Shown here: piece after piece, positions 19,003 through 28,354 of the stretch | Layout of the letters: each line of letters opens with the position of its first letter | How positions within the stretch are numbered: the stretch's first letter is position 1 | DNA from: Microbacterium maritypicum | Lineage (GTDB): Bacteria > Actinomycetota > Actinomycetes > Actinomycetales > Microbacteriaceae | Direction: 5' to 3' | Assembly: GCF_008868125.1 (NCBI RefSeq) | Contig: NZ_WAAQ01000002.1 | Span: 930,001 to 994,000 of the forward strand | DNA length: 64,000 nt | Program-made: the position numbers and the translations under genes | The notes under the pieces: generated by a model | Told to the model about the DNA's origin: nothing | The model's input: the letters and a program-made list of their open reading frames with translations, nothing else | Databases searched by the model: none

Positions 19003-19923
19003 ATGCACGATCACGCACGCGCCCCCGGCGGCATCCGCTCCGCGAGCAGCAGACGCCTGCTCGCGATCTCGCTGTCCCTCACCGCGACGGTGATGCTCGT
19101 CCAGATCGTCGGCGCGCTGCTCTCCGGTTCTCTCGCGCTGCTCGCCGATGCGGCACACATGTTCACGGACGCCTCCGGTCTCGTGATCGCTCTCATCGCC
19201 GCCACTGTCGCCGCGCGCCCGGCGGATGACAGGCGCACCTTCGGATATCAGCGCGCCGAGGTGTTCGGTGCGCTGATCAATGCCGTCATCCTGATCGCCC
19301 TCGCGACCTGGGTCGCGATCGAGGGCATCGGGCGACTCATCGATCCGGGAGAGGTCGAGGTCGCCGGCGGCCTCATGCTGATCGTCGCGGTGGTGGGAAT
19401 GCTCGCGAACGCCGTGTCGATGTGGCTGCTGAGTCGCGCGCAGCGCACCAGCATCAACGTGCGCGGTGCCTACCTCGAGGTGATGGGCGATCTGATCGGT
19501 TCTGTGGCGGTCATCGTGGCAGCGGTGGTCATCCTCGTCACCGGATGGATGCCGGCCGATGCCATCGCGTCGCTGTTCATCGCGGCGATGATCATCCCTC
19601 GGGCCATCGCCCTGCTGCGGGAGGTGTTCTCGGTTCTCGCCGAGTCCGCGCCGAAGGGCACGGCGGTGAGCGAGATCCGTACCCACCTTCTCGGATACGA
19701 GGGCGTCGTCGGCGTGCATGATGTGCACGTCTGGCAGCTCACACGCGGAGCACCCGTGTTCACGGCCCACGTCAGCATCGAACCGACGCTGTTCGCCGAC
19801 GGCCGTTCAGCCCAACTGCTCACCGAGATGCAGGCGTGCCTCGCCGATCACTTCGACGTGGAGCATTCCACCTTCCAGATCGAGCCGGCCGAGCAGTCGG
19901 ACTGCGAGCCGCACCACGCCTGA
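19003..19923 (+). CDS. Cation diffusion facilitator, probable Zn2+/Cd2+ exporter
   Basis: 306 residues, six membrane helices and a cytoplasmic C-terminal domain (KGTAVSEIRTHLLGYEGVVG). The first metal site is LLADAAHMFTDASG with the expected H and D. In the second, HxxxD is replaced by ExxxD (AYLEVMGDLIGS), which may change metal preference. A histidine pair ends the protein (CEPHHA). TAGCCT ends 6 nt before the ATG. It is monocistronic and convergent with ligD. Confidence 0.9.
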   Translation: MHDHARAPGGIRSASSRRLLAISLSLTATVMLVQIVGALLSGSLALLADAAHMFTDASGLVIALIAATVAARPADDRRTFGYQRAEVFGALINAVILIALATWVAIEGIGRLIDPGEVEVAGGLMLIVAVVGMLANAVSMWLLSRAQRTSINVRGAYLEVMGDLIGSVAVIVAAVVILVTGWMPADAIASLFIAAMIIPRAIALLREVFSVLAESAPKGTAVSEIRTHLLGYEGVVGVHDVHVWQLTRGAPVFTAHVSIEPTLFADGRSAQLLTEMQACLADHFDVEHSTFQIEPAEQSDCEPHHA

Positions 19924-19939
19924 TCTGCTCGATCGAGTC

Positions 19940-21892
19940 TCAGGTCTCGACGGAGATCTCGTCCGGGCTCTTGTCCGGGCGCAGACCTCGCCAGCGGGCA
20001 TGACGGAGTACGCCGTCCGGAGTCCAGTTCGCGAACTCGACCTCGCCGACGACTTCCGCCCGCACCCAGAGGGCGTCAGAGGCATCCGGGGCGGGTACTC
20101 CGTCGAGCGGTGCGGCGTCCACCCGCAGCGGTTCGAGCCGTGTGAGCAGATCGCGCAGGATGCGGTCGGTGAATCCGGTCCCCACGCGTCCGACGTAGCG
20201 CAGGCCGCCCCCACCTCGGTTCGGGTCGGGCACGGCGAGCAGGAGAGACCCGAGCGTGCTCTCCCGGTCGCCCTTGCCGGGGCGGATCCCGACGATCACC
20301 GCCTCCTGCATCCTGGTGTGCTTGAGCTTCAGCCAGGAGGGGGAGCGCTGCCCCGGGCGGTACCGCGACATCGGATCCTTGACGACGACGCCCTCGAGCC
20401 CGAACTCCCGGCTTGCAGCGAGTGCCGCGTCGACGTCGTCGAACACGGGAGGGATCTGCACGGGGGCGTCGAGGTCGGCGATCACATCCTCGAGCAGTGT
20501 GCGACGCTCCCGCAGAGGCATGCCGGTGAGGTCGTGTCCGTCGAGACGCAGCAGGTCGAACAGCATGTAGACGATGGGGGTGCGCACCACCTCGCGCTCG
20601 ATCTCTCGCGGGCGGGTGAGGTGCATCCGATTCTGGAGGAGGGAGAAGCTCGGGCGGCCGTGGGAGTCGAAGGCGACGATCTCACCGTCGACGATCGCGT
20701 CTGCGACCGGCAGGAAGGGCGCTCCGTCGGCTGTGAGCTCGGGGTAGCGGGCGGTGATGTCGATTCCGCTGCGTGCGTGCAGCAGCATCCGCCCGTTCGC
20801 CCAGGTGCCCATCGCGCGGATGCCGTCCCATTTGACCTCGACCCACGAGGGGTCGCTCAGAGCGCGGGCGACCCCGGGGGAGCCGTTCTCGGCGAGCATC
20901 GGCGCCACCGATGCCGGGATCGGAGGGGAGGCGGGCGCGGGAGAGCTCTGGGGATACCGGTGGGAGCGTCGGGCCTTCGCCGGTTGCGGGAGCGGAGCGG
21001 TCTCGGGCGGGTGGAGCGTCGAGAGGGGGTCGACGCCGGCGGCCGCGCGGGCGAGCACCTGATCGAGGTCGAGCTGGGCGAGGCCCGGGTCGTCGAGTTC
21101 GTCCCAGGTGCGAGGAGCAGCCACCCAGGGCTGCGCACGGCCGCGGAGCGAGTAGGGCGAGATCGTGGTCTTCTTGCCGTTGTTCTGGCTCCAGTCGAGG
21201 AACACCTTGCCGCCACGGACCGCCTTCGCCATGACGCTGGTGGCGAGGTCGGGGTGGTCGTTCTCGATCATTCGGGCGAGCTCTCTGACGACGGTCGAGA
21301 CCTCGTCGCTCGTCTGCTCGCCGGGTAGCGACGCGTACAGGTGGATGCCCTTGCTGCCGCTGGTGACCGGCAGGGGGTCGAGCCCCATGTCGGACAGGAT
21401 GACGCGGGCGATGCGGGCGACCTCGGCACACTGCTCCAGCCCCACCCCCTCCCCGGGGTCGAGGTCGAGCACGAGCCGATCGGGCTTGCCGGGAAGGCCC
21501 TCGGGGGAGAAGCGCCACTGCGGCACATGCAGTTCGATGGCGGCGACCTGCGCGAGCCAGACGAGGGTCGGGACGTCCTGGACGAGGGGGTACTCCTTGG
21601 GGCCGTCCGAGTGCTGGATCGCCTGTCGGGGGATCCACGACGGCGCGCCCGGCTCGATCTGCTTCGTGAAGAACGCGTCAGCCGGGGCCTCCGCGCTCCC
21701 GACGCCCTCCACCCAGCGTTTGCGGGTGACGGGGCGGCCGTCGAGGAGGGGGAGCAGGAGCGGAGCGATGGCCGTGTAGTAGGCGATGATCTCGCCCTTG
21801 GTGGTGCCGGTCGCGGGATACACGACCTTGTCGAGGTTGGTCACACGCAGGCGTCGGCCGTCGACCTGCACGATCTGCCCTTCTGTGACCAT
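19940..21892 (-). CDS. ligD: ATP-dependent DNA ligase LigD with polymerase domain, no nuclease domain
   Basis: 650 residues. It works with Ku in non-homologous end joining. The N-terminal primase-polymerase domain (1 to about 300) begins VDGRRLRVTNLDKVVYPATG and includes the catalytic LVLDLDPGEG. The C-terminal ligase domain holds the nucleophilic lysine in VEVKWDGIRAM, then DGEIVAFD and EGVVVKDP. No phosphoesterase domain is present between or before them. A GTG at 21940 is in frame, but ATG 21892 matches the family start and has TACGCT 6 nt upstream. It is divergent from ku. Confidence 0.93.
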   Translation of the reverse strand: MVTEGQIVQVDGRRLRVTNLDKVVYPATGTTKGEIIAYYTAIAPLLLPLLDGRPVTRKRWVEGVGSAEAPADAFFTKQIEPGAPSWIPRQAIQHSDGPKEYPLVQDVPTLVWLAQVAAIELHVPQWRFSPEGLPGKPDRLVLDLDPGEGVGLEQCAEVARIARVILSDMGLDPLPVTSGSKGIHLYASLPGEQTSDEVSTVVRELARMIENDHPDLATSVMAKAVRGGKVFLDWSQNNGKKTTISPYSLRGRAQPWVAAPRTWDELDDPGLAQLDLDQVLARAAAGVDPLSTLHPPETAPLPQPAKARRSHRYPQSSPAPASPPIPASVAPMLAENGSPGVARALSDPSWVEVKWDGIRAMGTWANGRMLLHARSGIDITARYPELTADGAPFLPVADAIVDGEIVAFDSHGRPSFSLLQNRMHLTRPREIEREVVRTPIVYMLFDLLRLDGHDLTGMPLRERRTLLEDVIADLDAPVQIPPVFDDVDAALAASREFGLEGVVVKDPMSRYRPGQRSPSWLKLKHTRMQEAVIVGIRPGKGDRESTLGSLLLAVPDPNRGGGGLRYVGRVGTGFTDRILRDLLTRLEPLRVDAAPLDGVPAPDASDALWVRAEVVGEVEFANWTPDGVLRHARWRGLRPDKSPDEISVET

Positions 21893-21981
21893 GGGGCCAG
21901 CGTAGTCAAGGGTCCGCGTGGTCGAGGCGTCGGTGGTCAAGGGGCTGGTCGTGACGGCGGCGGCTGGTGTCTACTGGTGTG

Positions 21982-22791
21982 ATGAGGACGATCTGGAAGG
22001 GCGCACTGACGTTCGGGCTCGTGAACGTCCCGGTCAAGGTGTACTCCGCGACCGAGGACCACGACGTGCCGCTGCATCAGGTGCACGAGAAGGACGGCGG
22101 ACGCATCCGCTATCAGCGCACCTGCGAGGTGTGCGGCGAGACCGTGGCCTACGCGGACATCGACCGCGCCTACGTCGACGAGGGCCAGACCGTCGTGCTG
22201 ACGAAAGACGACCTCGCGGCGCTTCCGGCGGAGAAGAGCCGGGAGATCGACGTGGTCGAGTTCGTGCCGTCCGACCAGGTCGATCTGCTCACACTCGACA
22301 AGCCGTACTACCTCGAACCCGATTCGAAGTCGCCGAAGGCCTACGTGCTGCTGAGGAAGACCCTCGAGCAGACCGACCGCACGGCGATCGTGCGCTTCAC
22401 CCTGCGGCAGAAGACCCGCCTCGCCGCGCTCCGGGTGCGAGGGAAGGTGCTCGTGCTGCAGACGCTCCTGTGGGCAGACGAGGTGCGCGAAGCCGCGTTC
22501 CCGGCGCTGGAGGAGGACGTGCGGATCTCGAAGAAGGAGTTGGAGCTCTCGGCCTCCCTCGTCGACAGCTACTCGGCGGACTTCGACCCCGAGGCGTTCG
22601 TCGACGAGTACCAGAAGGAACTGCGCACCCTCATCGACGCGAAGATCGAGGCGGGCGACACGTTCGACGTGGCCGAGACCTTCGGTGAAACCGAGAAGGC
22701 GGCAGAGGGCGGCGAGGTCATCGACCTCATGGAAGCGCTGCGCGCGAGCGTGGCGCGGTCGAAGGAAGAGCGCGCCAAGAACGCGGGGTGA
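21982..22791 (+). CDS. ku: Ku DNA-end-binding protein
   Basis: 269 residues. The homodimeric ring binds double-strand ends and recruits LigD. It starts MRTIWKGALTFGLVNVPVKV and shows YQRTCEVCGETV, DKPYYLEPD and RFTLRQKTRLAALR, all typical of the Ku core. The C-terminal tail is short and lysine/arginine rich (ASVARSKEERAKNAG). It is divergent from ligD with 89 bp between starts, so the pair can be controlled together. Confidence 0.95.
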   Translation: MRTIWKGALTFGLVNVPVKVYSATEDHDVPLHQVHEKDGGRIRYQRTCEVCGETVAYADIDRAYVDEGQTVVLTKDDLAALPAEKSREIDVVEFVPSDQVDLLTLDKPYYLEPDSKSPKAYVLLRKTLEQTDRTAIVRFTLRQKTRLAALRVRGKVLVLQTLLWADEVREAAFPALEEDVRISKKELELSASLVDSYSADFDPEAFVDEYQKELRTLIDAKIEAGDTFDVAETFGETEKAAEGGEVIDLMEALRASVARSKEERAKNAG

Positions 22792-22827
22792 TCATCGGGT
22801 GCCGAGGAGTCGGCCCCCGATGCGCGA

Positions 22828-23607
22828 TCAGTGCTTGCCGTCGCCGTCCAGGTCGGGAGAACGGTCGAAGACGTCGGCGTCGAGCACGAGCTCCTGTGCC
22901 TCCTCGGCGTCGGTGACCACGTCTTCGCCTGCCGCAGCGGACTTCTTGGCCTTGTGACGCTCGGAGAGGTAGTGCCACAGCGTGACGAGCGCGGTGCCAC
23001 CGACGGCCGCAAGCAGGATCAGGTCGATGTAGCTCTCCACGAACTCGGCGACCGGCGGGATGAAGCCGATGAGATAGCCGAACATGGTGAGCCCGAAGCC
23101 CCAGAGGACCGCCCCGATCAGGTTGTAGAGGGTGTACTTGCGCCATGGCATATGGCCCACACCGGCGGCGACCGGGGCGAAGGTGCGCACGATCGGCACG
23201 AAGCGCGCGAGGATCACGGTGATGCCGCCGAAGCGCTCGAAGAACGCGTTCGTGCGTTCGACGTTCTTCTTGCTGAACAGGCCCGATTCCTTGCGCTCGA
23301 AGACCGCCGGTCCACCCTTGTGGCCGATGACGTATCCGACTTCACCGCCGACGAACGCCGCGAGGCCGATCAGGAGTGCGACCCACCAGACGTTGATGCC
23401 GAAGACGCCGTGCTCGGAGCCCGCGATCGGGTGCGAGAGGAGGCCGGCGATCACCAGGAGGGTGTCACCGGGAAGCAGGAACCCGACGAGCAGACCGGTC
23501 TCGGCGAAGATGATGAAGCACACCACGAGCAGTGCCCACGGCCCGGCGGTCCCGATGATCGTCGCAGGGTCGAGCCAGGGGATGAGAGCGGTCGGCGCGT
23601 GCAGCAT
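22828..23607 (-). CDS. DedA-family membrane protein
   Basis: 259 residues. DedA/SNARE-associated proteins act in membrane lipid homeostasis, some as undecaprenyl-phosphate or phospholipid flippases. Seen: FAETGLLVGFLLPGDTLLV, the FVGGEVGYVIGHKGG stretch and RFVPIVRTFAPVAAGVG, each conserved in the family. The C-terminal ~50 residues are charged and cytoplasmic. The frame runs upstream across the tRNA gene; ATG 23607 is the best start, GTG 23619 is possible. Confidence 0.9.
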   Translation of the reverse strand: MLHAPTALIPWLDPATIIGTAGPWALLVVCFIIFAETGLLVGFLLPGDTLLVIAGLLSHPIAGSEHGVFGINVWWVALLIGLAAFVGGEVGYVIGHKGGPAVFERKESGLFSKKNVERTNAFFERFGGITVILARFVPIVRTFAPVAAGVGHMPWRKYTLYNLIGAVLWGFGLTMFGYLIGFIPPVAEFVESYIDLILLAAVGGTALVTLWHYLSERHKAKKSAAAGEDVVTDAEEAQELVLDADVFDRSPDLDGDGKH

Positions 23608-23703
23608 GGTTTCGAGCACAGGGGGAGTCCCGTCGGTCGTGAATGGTCGGCGGTAGAACAGAGCGATGTCGTGGCGACCCGAGAAGGATGCCGTCGTCTC
23701 TCG

Positions 23704-23785
23704 TGCGGAAGGTGGGACTTGAACCCACACGCCCTGGGGCACAGGAACCTAAATCCTGCGTGTCTGCCAATTCCACCACTCCCGC
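23704..23785 (-). tRNA. tRNA-Leu (anticodon UAG)
   Basis: The acceptor arms GCGGGAG and CTTCCGC pair, the T arm reads GTGGGTTCAAGTCCCAC, and the anticodon arm CAGGA-TTTAGGT-TCCTG gives anticodon UAG, reading CUA. The long variable arm (TGCCCCAGGGCG region) marks a class II tRNA, as expected for leucine. CCA is not encoded. Confidence 0.95.
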
Positions 23786-23927
23786 GCGGTGGAAACAGTC
23801 TACTGATCGTCGAAACCGCCTGTCTGGGGATCAGCCCGCAGTCCGTCTCCCCCTGAGCGCTCGGGCGCGCCAGAGCGGCTGTGGATAACTTCGGAGGGCG
23901 GAGGGCGATTGTTGCGAGGATGCCTGG

Positions 23928-25124
23928 GTGAGTCATCCGTCCGCCCTTGTCGCCGACCGTGTGCGGTCGCGTCTGCGCGCCGAGGGCATCGACCCGTCGA
24001 TCGATCCGGAGGCGGCCTCGCGCATCACCCACGCCGAGGTTCGCCGACACGACGATCTCGCCCTCGCTCGCGGGGAGGCGCTGATCGACGATGAAGCGGC
24101 GTGCGTGAGAGAGGTCATGGCGTCGCTCAGCGGATTCGGTGCGCTGCAGCCGCTGCTCGACGATCCGGAGATCGAGGAGATCTGGCTGAACGGATCCGGC
24201 CATGTGCACATCGCCCGCGAGGGCGAGGCAGAGCGGACGGGCCTTCGTCTCGACGATGTCGCGGTGCGCGACATCGTCGAGCGCATGCTGCAGTCGACCG
24301 GCCGGCGGGTGGATATCAGCCAGCCGTTCGTGGATGCCTCGTTGCCGGACGGATCCCGTCTGCACGTGGCGATCGCCGATGTGGTGCGCGGCTCCTGGGC
24401 CGTCAACATCCGCAAGTTCCTGCCGAAGTACCGATCCCTCGACGCGCTAGCGGCCCAGGGGATGATGCCGACCGATGTCGCGGAGCTGCTGACGACCGCC
24501 ATGAACGACGGCCGCAGCGTGATCGTCTCGGGAGCGACGCACGCGGGCAAGACCACCATGCTCGGCGCGCTGCTGGCCTCCTGCGCCGGTACGCAGCGCA
24601 TCGTCACCGTGGAGGAGACGTTCGAACTGGCCGTGGAGGGGCCAGATCTCGTCTCGCTCCAGGGGCGCCAGGCGAGTCTCGAGGGGACCGGGGAGATCAC
24701 CTTGCGTCGACTGGTGAAGGAGGCGCTGCGCATGCGCCCCGACCGTCTCGTCGTCGGCGAGGTCCGCGACGCCGAAGCCCTCGACCTCGTGCTCGCGCTC
24801 AACACCGGCGTACCCGGGGCGTGCACCGTGCACGCGAACTCGGCGACCGAAGCCATCGAGAAGCTCACGATCCTCCCGCTCTTGGCCGGACGGAACATCG
24901 ATCGTGCATTCATCGCACCGGCGCTCGCCGCGTCGATCGATCTGGTCGTGCACTGCGTCCGAGATCGGGCAGGACGGCGACACGTGCAGGAGATCATCGC
25001 TCCGACAGGCGACATCGACGAGGGGAAGGTGCGCACGAGGTCGGTCTACCGGGCGCGAACCCGGCAGAGCGACGATTTCGGCAGGGAGCGCGGGGACCTG
25101 CGCCCGATCGAGGCCGCATCGTGA
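23928..25124 (+). CDS. tadA: Tad pilus assembly ATPase (CpaF/TadA)
   Basis: 398 residues, GTG start. This secretion-type ATPase powers assembly of Flp/Tad pili on the cytoplasmic side of the membrane. Walker A is GATHAGKTTML, the Walker-B-like region is RPDRLVVGEVRDAEALDL, and NTGVPGACTVHANSA holds the His-box residues. It opens the operon tadA-tadB-tadC; tadB starts in its stop codon. A perfect DnaA-box-like 9-mer lies at 23880-23888 upstream. Confidence 0.93.
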   Translation: MSHPSALVADRVRSRLRAEGIDPSIDPEAASRITHAEVRRHDDLALARGEALIDDEAACVREVMASLSGFGALQPLLDDPEIEEIWLNGSGHVHIAREGEAERTGLRLDDVAVRDIVERMLQSTGRRVDISQPFVDASLPDGSRLHVAIADVVRGSWAVNIRKFLPKYRSLDALAAQGMMPTDVAELLTTAMNDGRSVIVSGATHAGKTTMLGALLASCAGTQRIVTVEETFELAVEGPDLVSLQGRQASLEGTGEITLRRLVKEALRMRPDRLVVGEVRDAEALDLVLALNTGVPGACTVHANSATEAIEKLTILPLLAGRNIDRAFIAPALAASIDLVVHCVRDRAGRRHVQEIIAPTGDIDEGKVRTRSVYRARTRQSDDFGRERGDLRPIEAAS

Positions 25125-25978
25125 CGGTGCTCGTGGGCGCTGTCCTCGCTGCGGGTGTGCTCCTGTGCCTCTCGCCATGGATGTGGCCCCTGTCGGACGA
25201 GGCCGAACCGCTCCCGCGACAGGGTCGGCTCGTCCGTCTGATCGAGGAGGCGGGGTTCGACGGGCTCTCGCGGCGTGTCTTTCTCACCGTCATCATCGCG
25301 GCCGGGCTGGTCGCGGCGTCCGTGGTGTGGCTTCTGACCGGAATCGCCGTGCTCTCCGTGCTGGCAGGCCTTGCGGGGGCGGCGGCGCCGATCATGCTCC
25401 TCCGAGGGCGCCGCACGCGACTGCGACGATCGCGGCGACAGCTTTGGCCGGACGTCTGCGATCTCCTGATCGCATCGATCCGCGTGGGCTTGTCGCTCCC
25501 CGACGCGGTGGCGAGTCTGGCGGAGTCGGCACCGAAGATGCTCAGGCCGGCGTTCATCGTCTTCGCGAGAGATCTGCGGGCGAGCGGAAGGTTCGAGTCG
25601 AGCCTCGATCGGCTCAAGTCCACGTTGGCCGACCCCATCGGCGATCGCATCGCCGAGACCTTGCGGATGGCGCGTCAGGTCGGCGGCACGGAACTGATCA
25701 GTGTCCTGCGCGCCCTCTCGAGCTCGGTGCGGGCGGATGCGGCTCTCCGGGGCGAGGTCGAGGCGCGGCAGTCGTGGATCCGCGGTGCCGCGGTTCTCGG
25801 AGCCGTCGCGCCGTGGGTGATCCTCGGCCTGCTGGTGCTCCGACCTGAGGGCGCTGCGGCATACGGCACTCCCGAAGGCGTGATCGTGATCTGCCTGGGG
25901 GCGGCGGTGTCAGTCGTCGCCTTCCACGTCATGGTCCGCATCGGCCGGCTTCCCGAGCCTCGGCGGTGGTTCGGATGA
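25121..25978 (+). CDS. tadB: Tad pilus inner-membrane protein TadB
   Basis: 285 residues from GTG 25121, overlapping tadA by 4 nt. It has a type II secretion F domain: two N-terminal helices, a cytoplasmic region with ASIRVGLSLPDAVASLAESA and LRMARQVGGTELISVLRALS, and C-terminal membrane helices. It forms the platform with TadC. The frame is open far upstream across tadA, but that is antisense-like composition, not a longer protein. Confidence 0.88.
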   Translation: MTVLVGAVLAAGVLLCLSPWMWPLSDEAEPLPRQGRLVRLIEEAGFDGLSRRVFLTVIIAAGLVAASVVWLLTGIAVLSVLAGLAGAAAPIMLLRGRRTRLRRSRRQLWPDVCDLLIASIRVGLSLPDAVASLAESAPKMLRPAFIVFARDLRASGRFESSLDRLKSTLADPIGDRIAETLRMARQVGGTELISVLRALSSSVRADAALRGEVEARQSWIRGAAVLGAVAPWVILGLLVLRPEGAAAYGTPEGVIVICLGAAVSVVAFHVMVRIGRLPEPRRWFG

Positions 25979-26832
25979 GCGCGATCTCGGTCCTCGCGAG
26001 CGCCATCCTGATCGGGGGTGGCTTCGCCGCGGGAGTGATGAGCATCCTCTCCGCCCTCCCGCGGTGGAGGGCGGCATCTCTGGCCGTGCGGATCGGGCCC
26101 TACGTGCGCGACGTCGTCGCCGATGATCAGCTGCCCAGCGGGGTTCTTCCCGCTGCGGGAGCACTGCCGGCGAGCGGGCGGACGCTGTGGGAGCGCGCGC
26201 GAAGCGGGTTCGAGAGGATGCTCGGCGGGGGAGAGGCTCTCCGGCAGCGGCTGGCGCAGGCGGGTCTGCGCACGGACCCGGCTGCGTTCCGCGGGCGGCA
26301 GCTGGGGTGGGGTCTCGCCGGGATCGGTGTGGGCGCGGTCGTGCTGACCGTGCTGGCGGTGACCGGCCGGTTGTCGGTGCCGACGGGCGCGATGCCGCTG
26401 CTCTGCGGCGCGGCGGCCGCCGCTGCGTACGACCTGCAGCTCTCCGCGCGCGCCAGGTCCCGCCGGGCGCGGCTCACCGATGAGCTTCCGACGACGCTCG
26501 AATTCCTGGCTCTGTGTCTCTCCGCGGGTGAGGGGTTCCTCGATTCGCTGCGCCGGGTCGCCGATGTGGGGTCGGGTGAGCTCACCGCCGAGCTGCGCCA
26601 GGTGGTGCTCGCGGTCGGCACCGGATCCCCCTTGGCCGATGCGCTGAACGAGATGGCGCGACGGCTGCAGCTTCCCGGACTGTCTCGCGTCGTCGACCAG
26701 GTGATCGCTGCGCTCGAGCACGGTGCCCCGCTCGCCGCCGTCCTGCATGCACAGGCGGGCGATGCACGCGAAGACGCGAAGCGCGTACTGATCGAGCAGG
26801 CGGGGCGCAAAGAGATCCTGATGCTCCTCCCT
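25975..26832 (+). pseudogene. tadC: tadC, 5' part, interrupted by mobile element
   Basis: Type II secretion F domain protein TadC, starting at ATG 25975 (ATGA overlap with tadB). About 286 residues up to REDAKR...GRKEILMLLP are normal. After codon CCT (26830-26832) the sequence becomes element DNA and the frame ends at 26907 with about 25 foreign residues (MKRELVCIYARRH...). The C-terminal helix is found 7.76 kb away at 34588-34669. Joining the parts at the CC dinucleotide gives an uninterrupted 312-residue TadC, so the break is due only to the insertion and should be reversible. Confidence 0.93.
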
Positions 26833-26851
26833 ATGAAGCGTGAGTTAGTAT
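26810..26851 (+). other. attL of the integrated element
   Basis: Host tadC sequence runs to the crossover dinucleotide CC at 26830-26831. The element half-site then reads TATGAA-GCGTG-AGTTAG (26832-26848). This half-site is the mirror image of the one at attR, which is how the crossover was placed. Confidence 0.85.
26846..26851 (+). promoter_or_regulatory. -10 element of the integrase, inside the attachment site
   Basis: TAGTAT ends 6 nt before the integrase ATG at 26858, the leaderless pattern seen across this chromosome. It overlaps the distal attP arm (AGTTAG, 26843-26848). A -35 at 16-bp spacing would be CTCCTC (26824-26829) when integrated, but TTCATA when the element is a circle. Confidence 0.55.
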
Positions 26852-26857
26852 GCATCT

Positions 26858-28354
26858 ATGCACGCAGGCATATACGCTCGAATCTCCCAGGACCAGCTCG
26901 GCGATGAGCTCGGCGTCGGCCGCCAGACCGCCGACTGTCAGGCCGAGGCCGCACGTCGCGGCTGGCCCGTCGACGAGGTGTACATCGACAACGACGTCTC
27001 CGCCACGCGCTCGAAGCGTCGCCCCGCCTATGAGCGCATGCTCGCCGACGTGCGCGCCGGCCACATCACCGCGATCGTCGTCTGGGACGTTGATCGTCTC
27101 ACCCGCACTCCCCGCGAGCTCGAGGACATCATCGACCTTGCTGACCAGCACGGGCTGGCCCTCGCCAACGTCGGCGGCGAGATCGACCTCTCCACCCCGC
27201 AGGGGCGGATGACAGCCAGAATCAAGGGCACAGTTGCCCGCCACGAGACCGAGCAGATGTCGCGCCGCCTCAAGCGGCGGTTCCAGGAGAAAGCCGAGCG
27301 CGGTGAGCCGCACGGATACAGCCCCTACGGCTACCGCCGCGTCGACGGTCGAGACGTTCCCGAGCCCGACGAGGCAACCGTCATCCTGGAGTGCGCTCGC
27401 CGCGTGCTCGACGGAGAGTCGCTGCGGGCCGTCGCCACCGACCTCAACGCCCGCGGCGTGCACGGCCCGAAAGCACCGCTGTGGAACACCACAATCCTCC
27501 GCCAGATCCTCCTCCGCGGATCGAACGCTGGCCTCCGCCAGTACCAGGGCAAGATCATCGGCAGCTCGACGACCGAGCCCGTGCTCGACCGCGCCACCTT
27601 TGACCGTCTAACCGCCCTACTCACCGACCCCAGCCGAAAGACGAACCAATCCGGCCCCGGCTTCAAGTACCTCCTGAGCGGGATCGCTATCTGCGGCCGC
27701 TGCGGCCGTTGCCCCGAGCATCTCGGCGACTACGACCCGCCGGCATGCAACCTCTGCGATAGCGCCGTGGCTGCTGCCGGACGCATGAAGCGTCAGGTCG
27801 GGCGTTCCGCCGGCTCCCTCGCCGACGGAACGCCGAAACGACAGCCCCCGTCCTACGCCTGCACCCACTGCTTCAAGGTCCGTCGCAAGCAGGAGCCCGT
27901 CGACGATCTCGTGGTCGACGTGCTCCTCGCGCGCCTCTCCCAGCCCGACGCGCTCCCGCTGCTGTCCTCCGGCGACCCTGAGAGCGTGCGGGAGGCCCAG
28001 CGCACCATCACAGCTATCGACGCCAAGCTCGACGTCGCCGCCGATCAGTTCGCTTCCGACCAGATCACAGGTGCCCAGCTGACCCGCATCTCCGCCCGCC
28101 TACGCGCCGAGCGGGACGCCGCTGAGCGCCGGCTGCGCGCCTACCAGCCCAACAGCCGCCTCCTCGACCTCACCGCGGGCGACGTCCGCGAACGGTGGGA
28201 CGCCATGCCGCTCGATGCTCAGCGCGAAGTTGTCGACGCGCTCATGACTGTAACGATCAACCCCTCCGGCATCGGCACGCGGTTTGACCCCCGCTCCATC
28301 ACCATCCGCTGGAGACAGCACGCGCCGCTGCAGCCCGAAATGGTGCCCGCATGA
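26858..28354 (+). CDS. int: Large serine recombinase (integrase)
   Basis: 498 residues. It catalyses site-specific insertion and, with a partner, excision. The resolvase domain begins AGIYARISQD with the catalytic serine at residue 10; the conserved RPAYERMLADVRAG, DVDRLTRTPRELEDII and MSRRLKRRFQEKAERG follow. A recombinase domain, a zinc ribbon (CGRCGRCPEH...CNLCDS) and a C-terminal coiled-coil helix (AERDAAERRLRAYQ) complete it. It starts 26 bp from the crossover site, as is usual for integrases of this type. Confidence 0.95.
   Translation: MHAGIYARISQDQLGDELGVGRQTADCQAEAARRGWPVDEVYIDNDVSATRSKRRPAYERMLADVRAGHITAIVVWDVDRLTRTPRELEDIIDLADQHGLALANVGGEIDLSTPQGRMTARIKGTVARHETEQMSRRLKRRFQEKAERGEPHGYSPYGYRRVDGRDVPEPDEATVILECARRVLDGESLRAVATDLNARGVHGPKAPLWNTTILRQILLRGSNAGLRQYQGKIIGSSTTEPVLDRATFDRLTALLTDPSRKTNQSGPGFKYLLSGIAICGRCGRCPEHLGDYDPPACNLCDSAVAAAGRMKRQVGRSAGSLADGTPKRQPPSYACTHCFKVRRKQEPVDDLVVDVLLARLSQPDALPLLSSGDPESVREAQRTITAIDAKLDVAADQFASDQITGAQLTRISARLRAERDAAERRLRAYQPNSRLLDLTAGDVRERWDAMPLDAQREVVDALMTVTINPSGIGTRFDPRSITIRWRQHAPLQPEMVPA

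Noticed and set aside
23704..23785. tRNA-Leu as the integration site of the element
   Set aside because: The element boundaries are inside tadC 3 kb away, and no repeat of the tRNA end is seen.
23880..23888. Perfect DnaA box (TGTGGATAA) before tadA
   Set aside because: Single copy, no dnaA/dnaN nearby and no AT-rich unwinding region, so not evidence of an origin.
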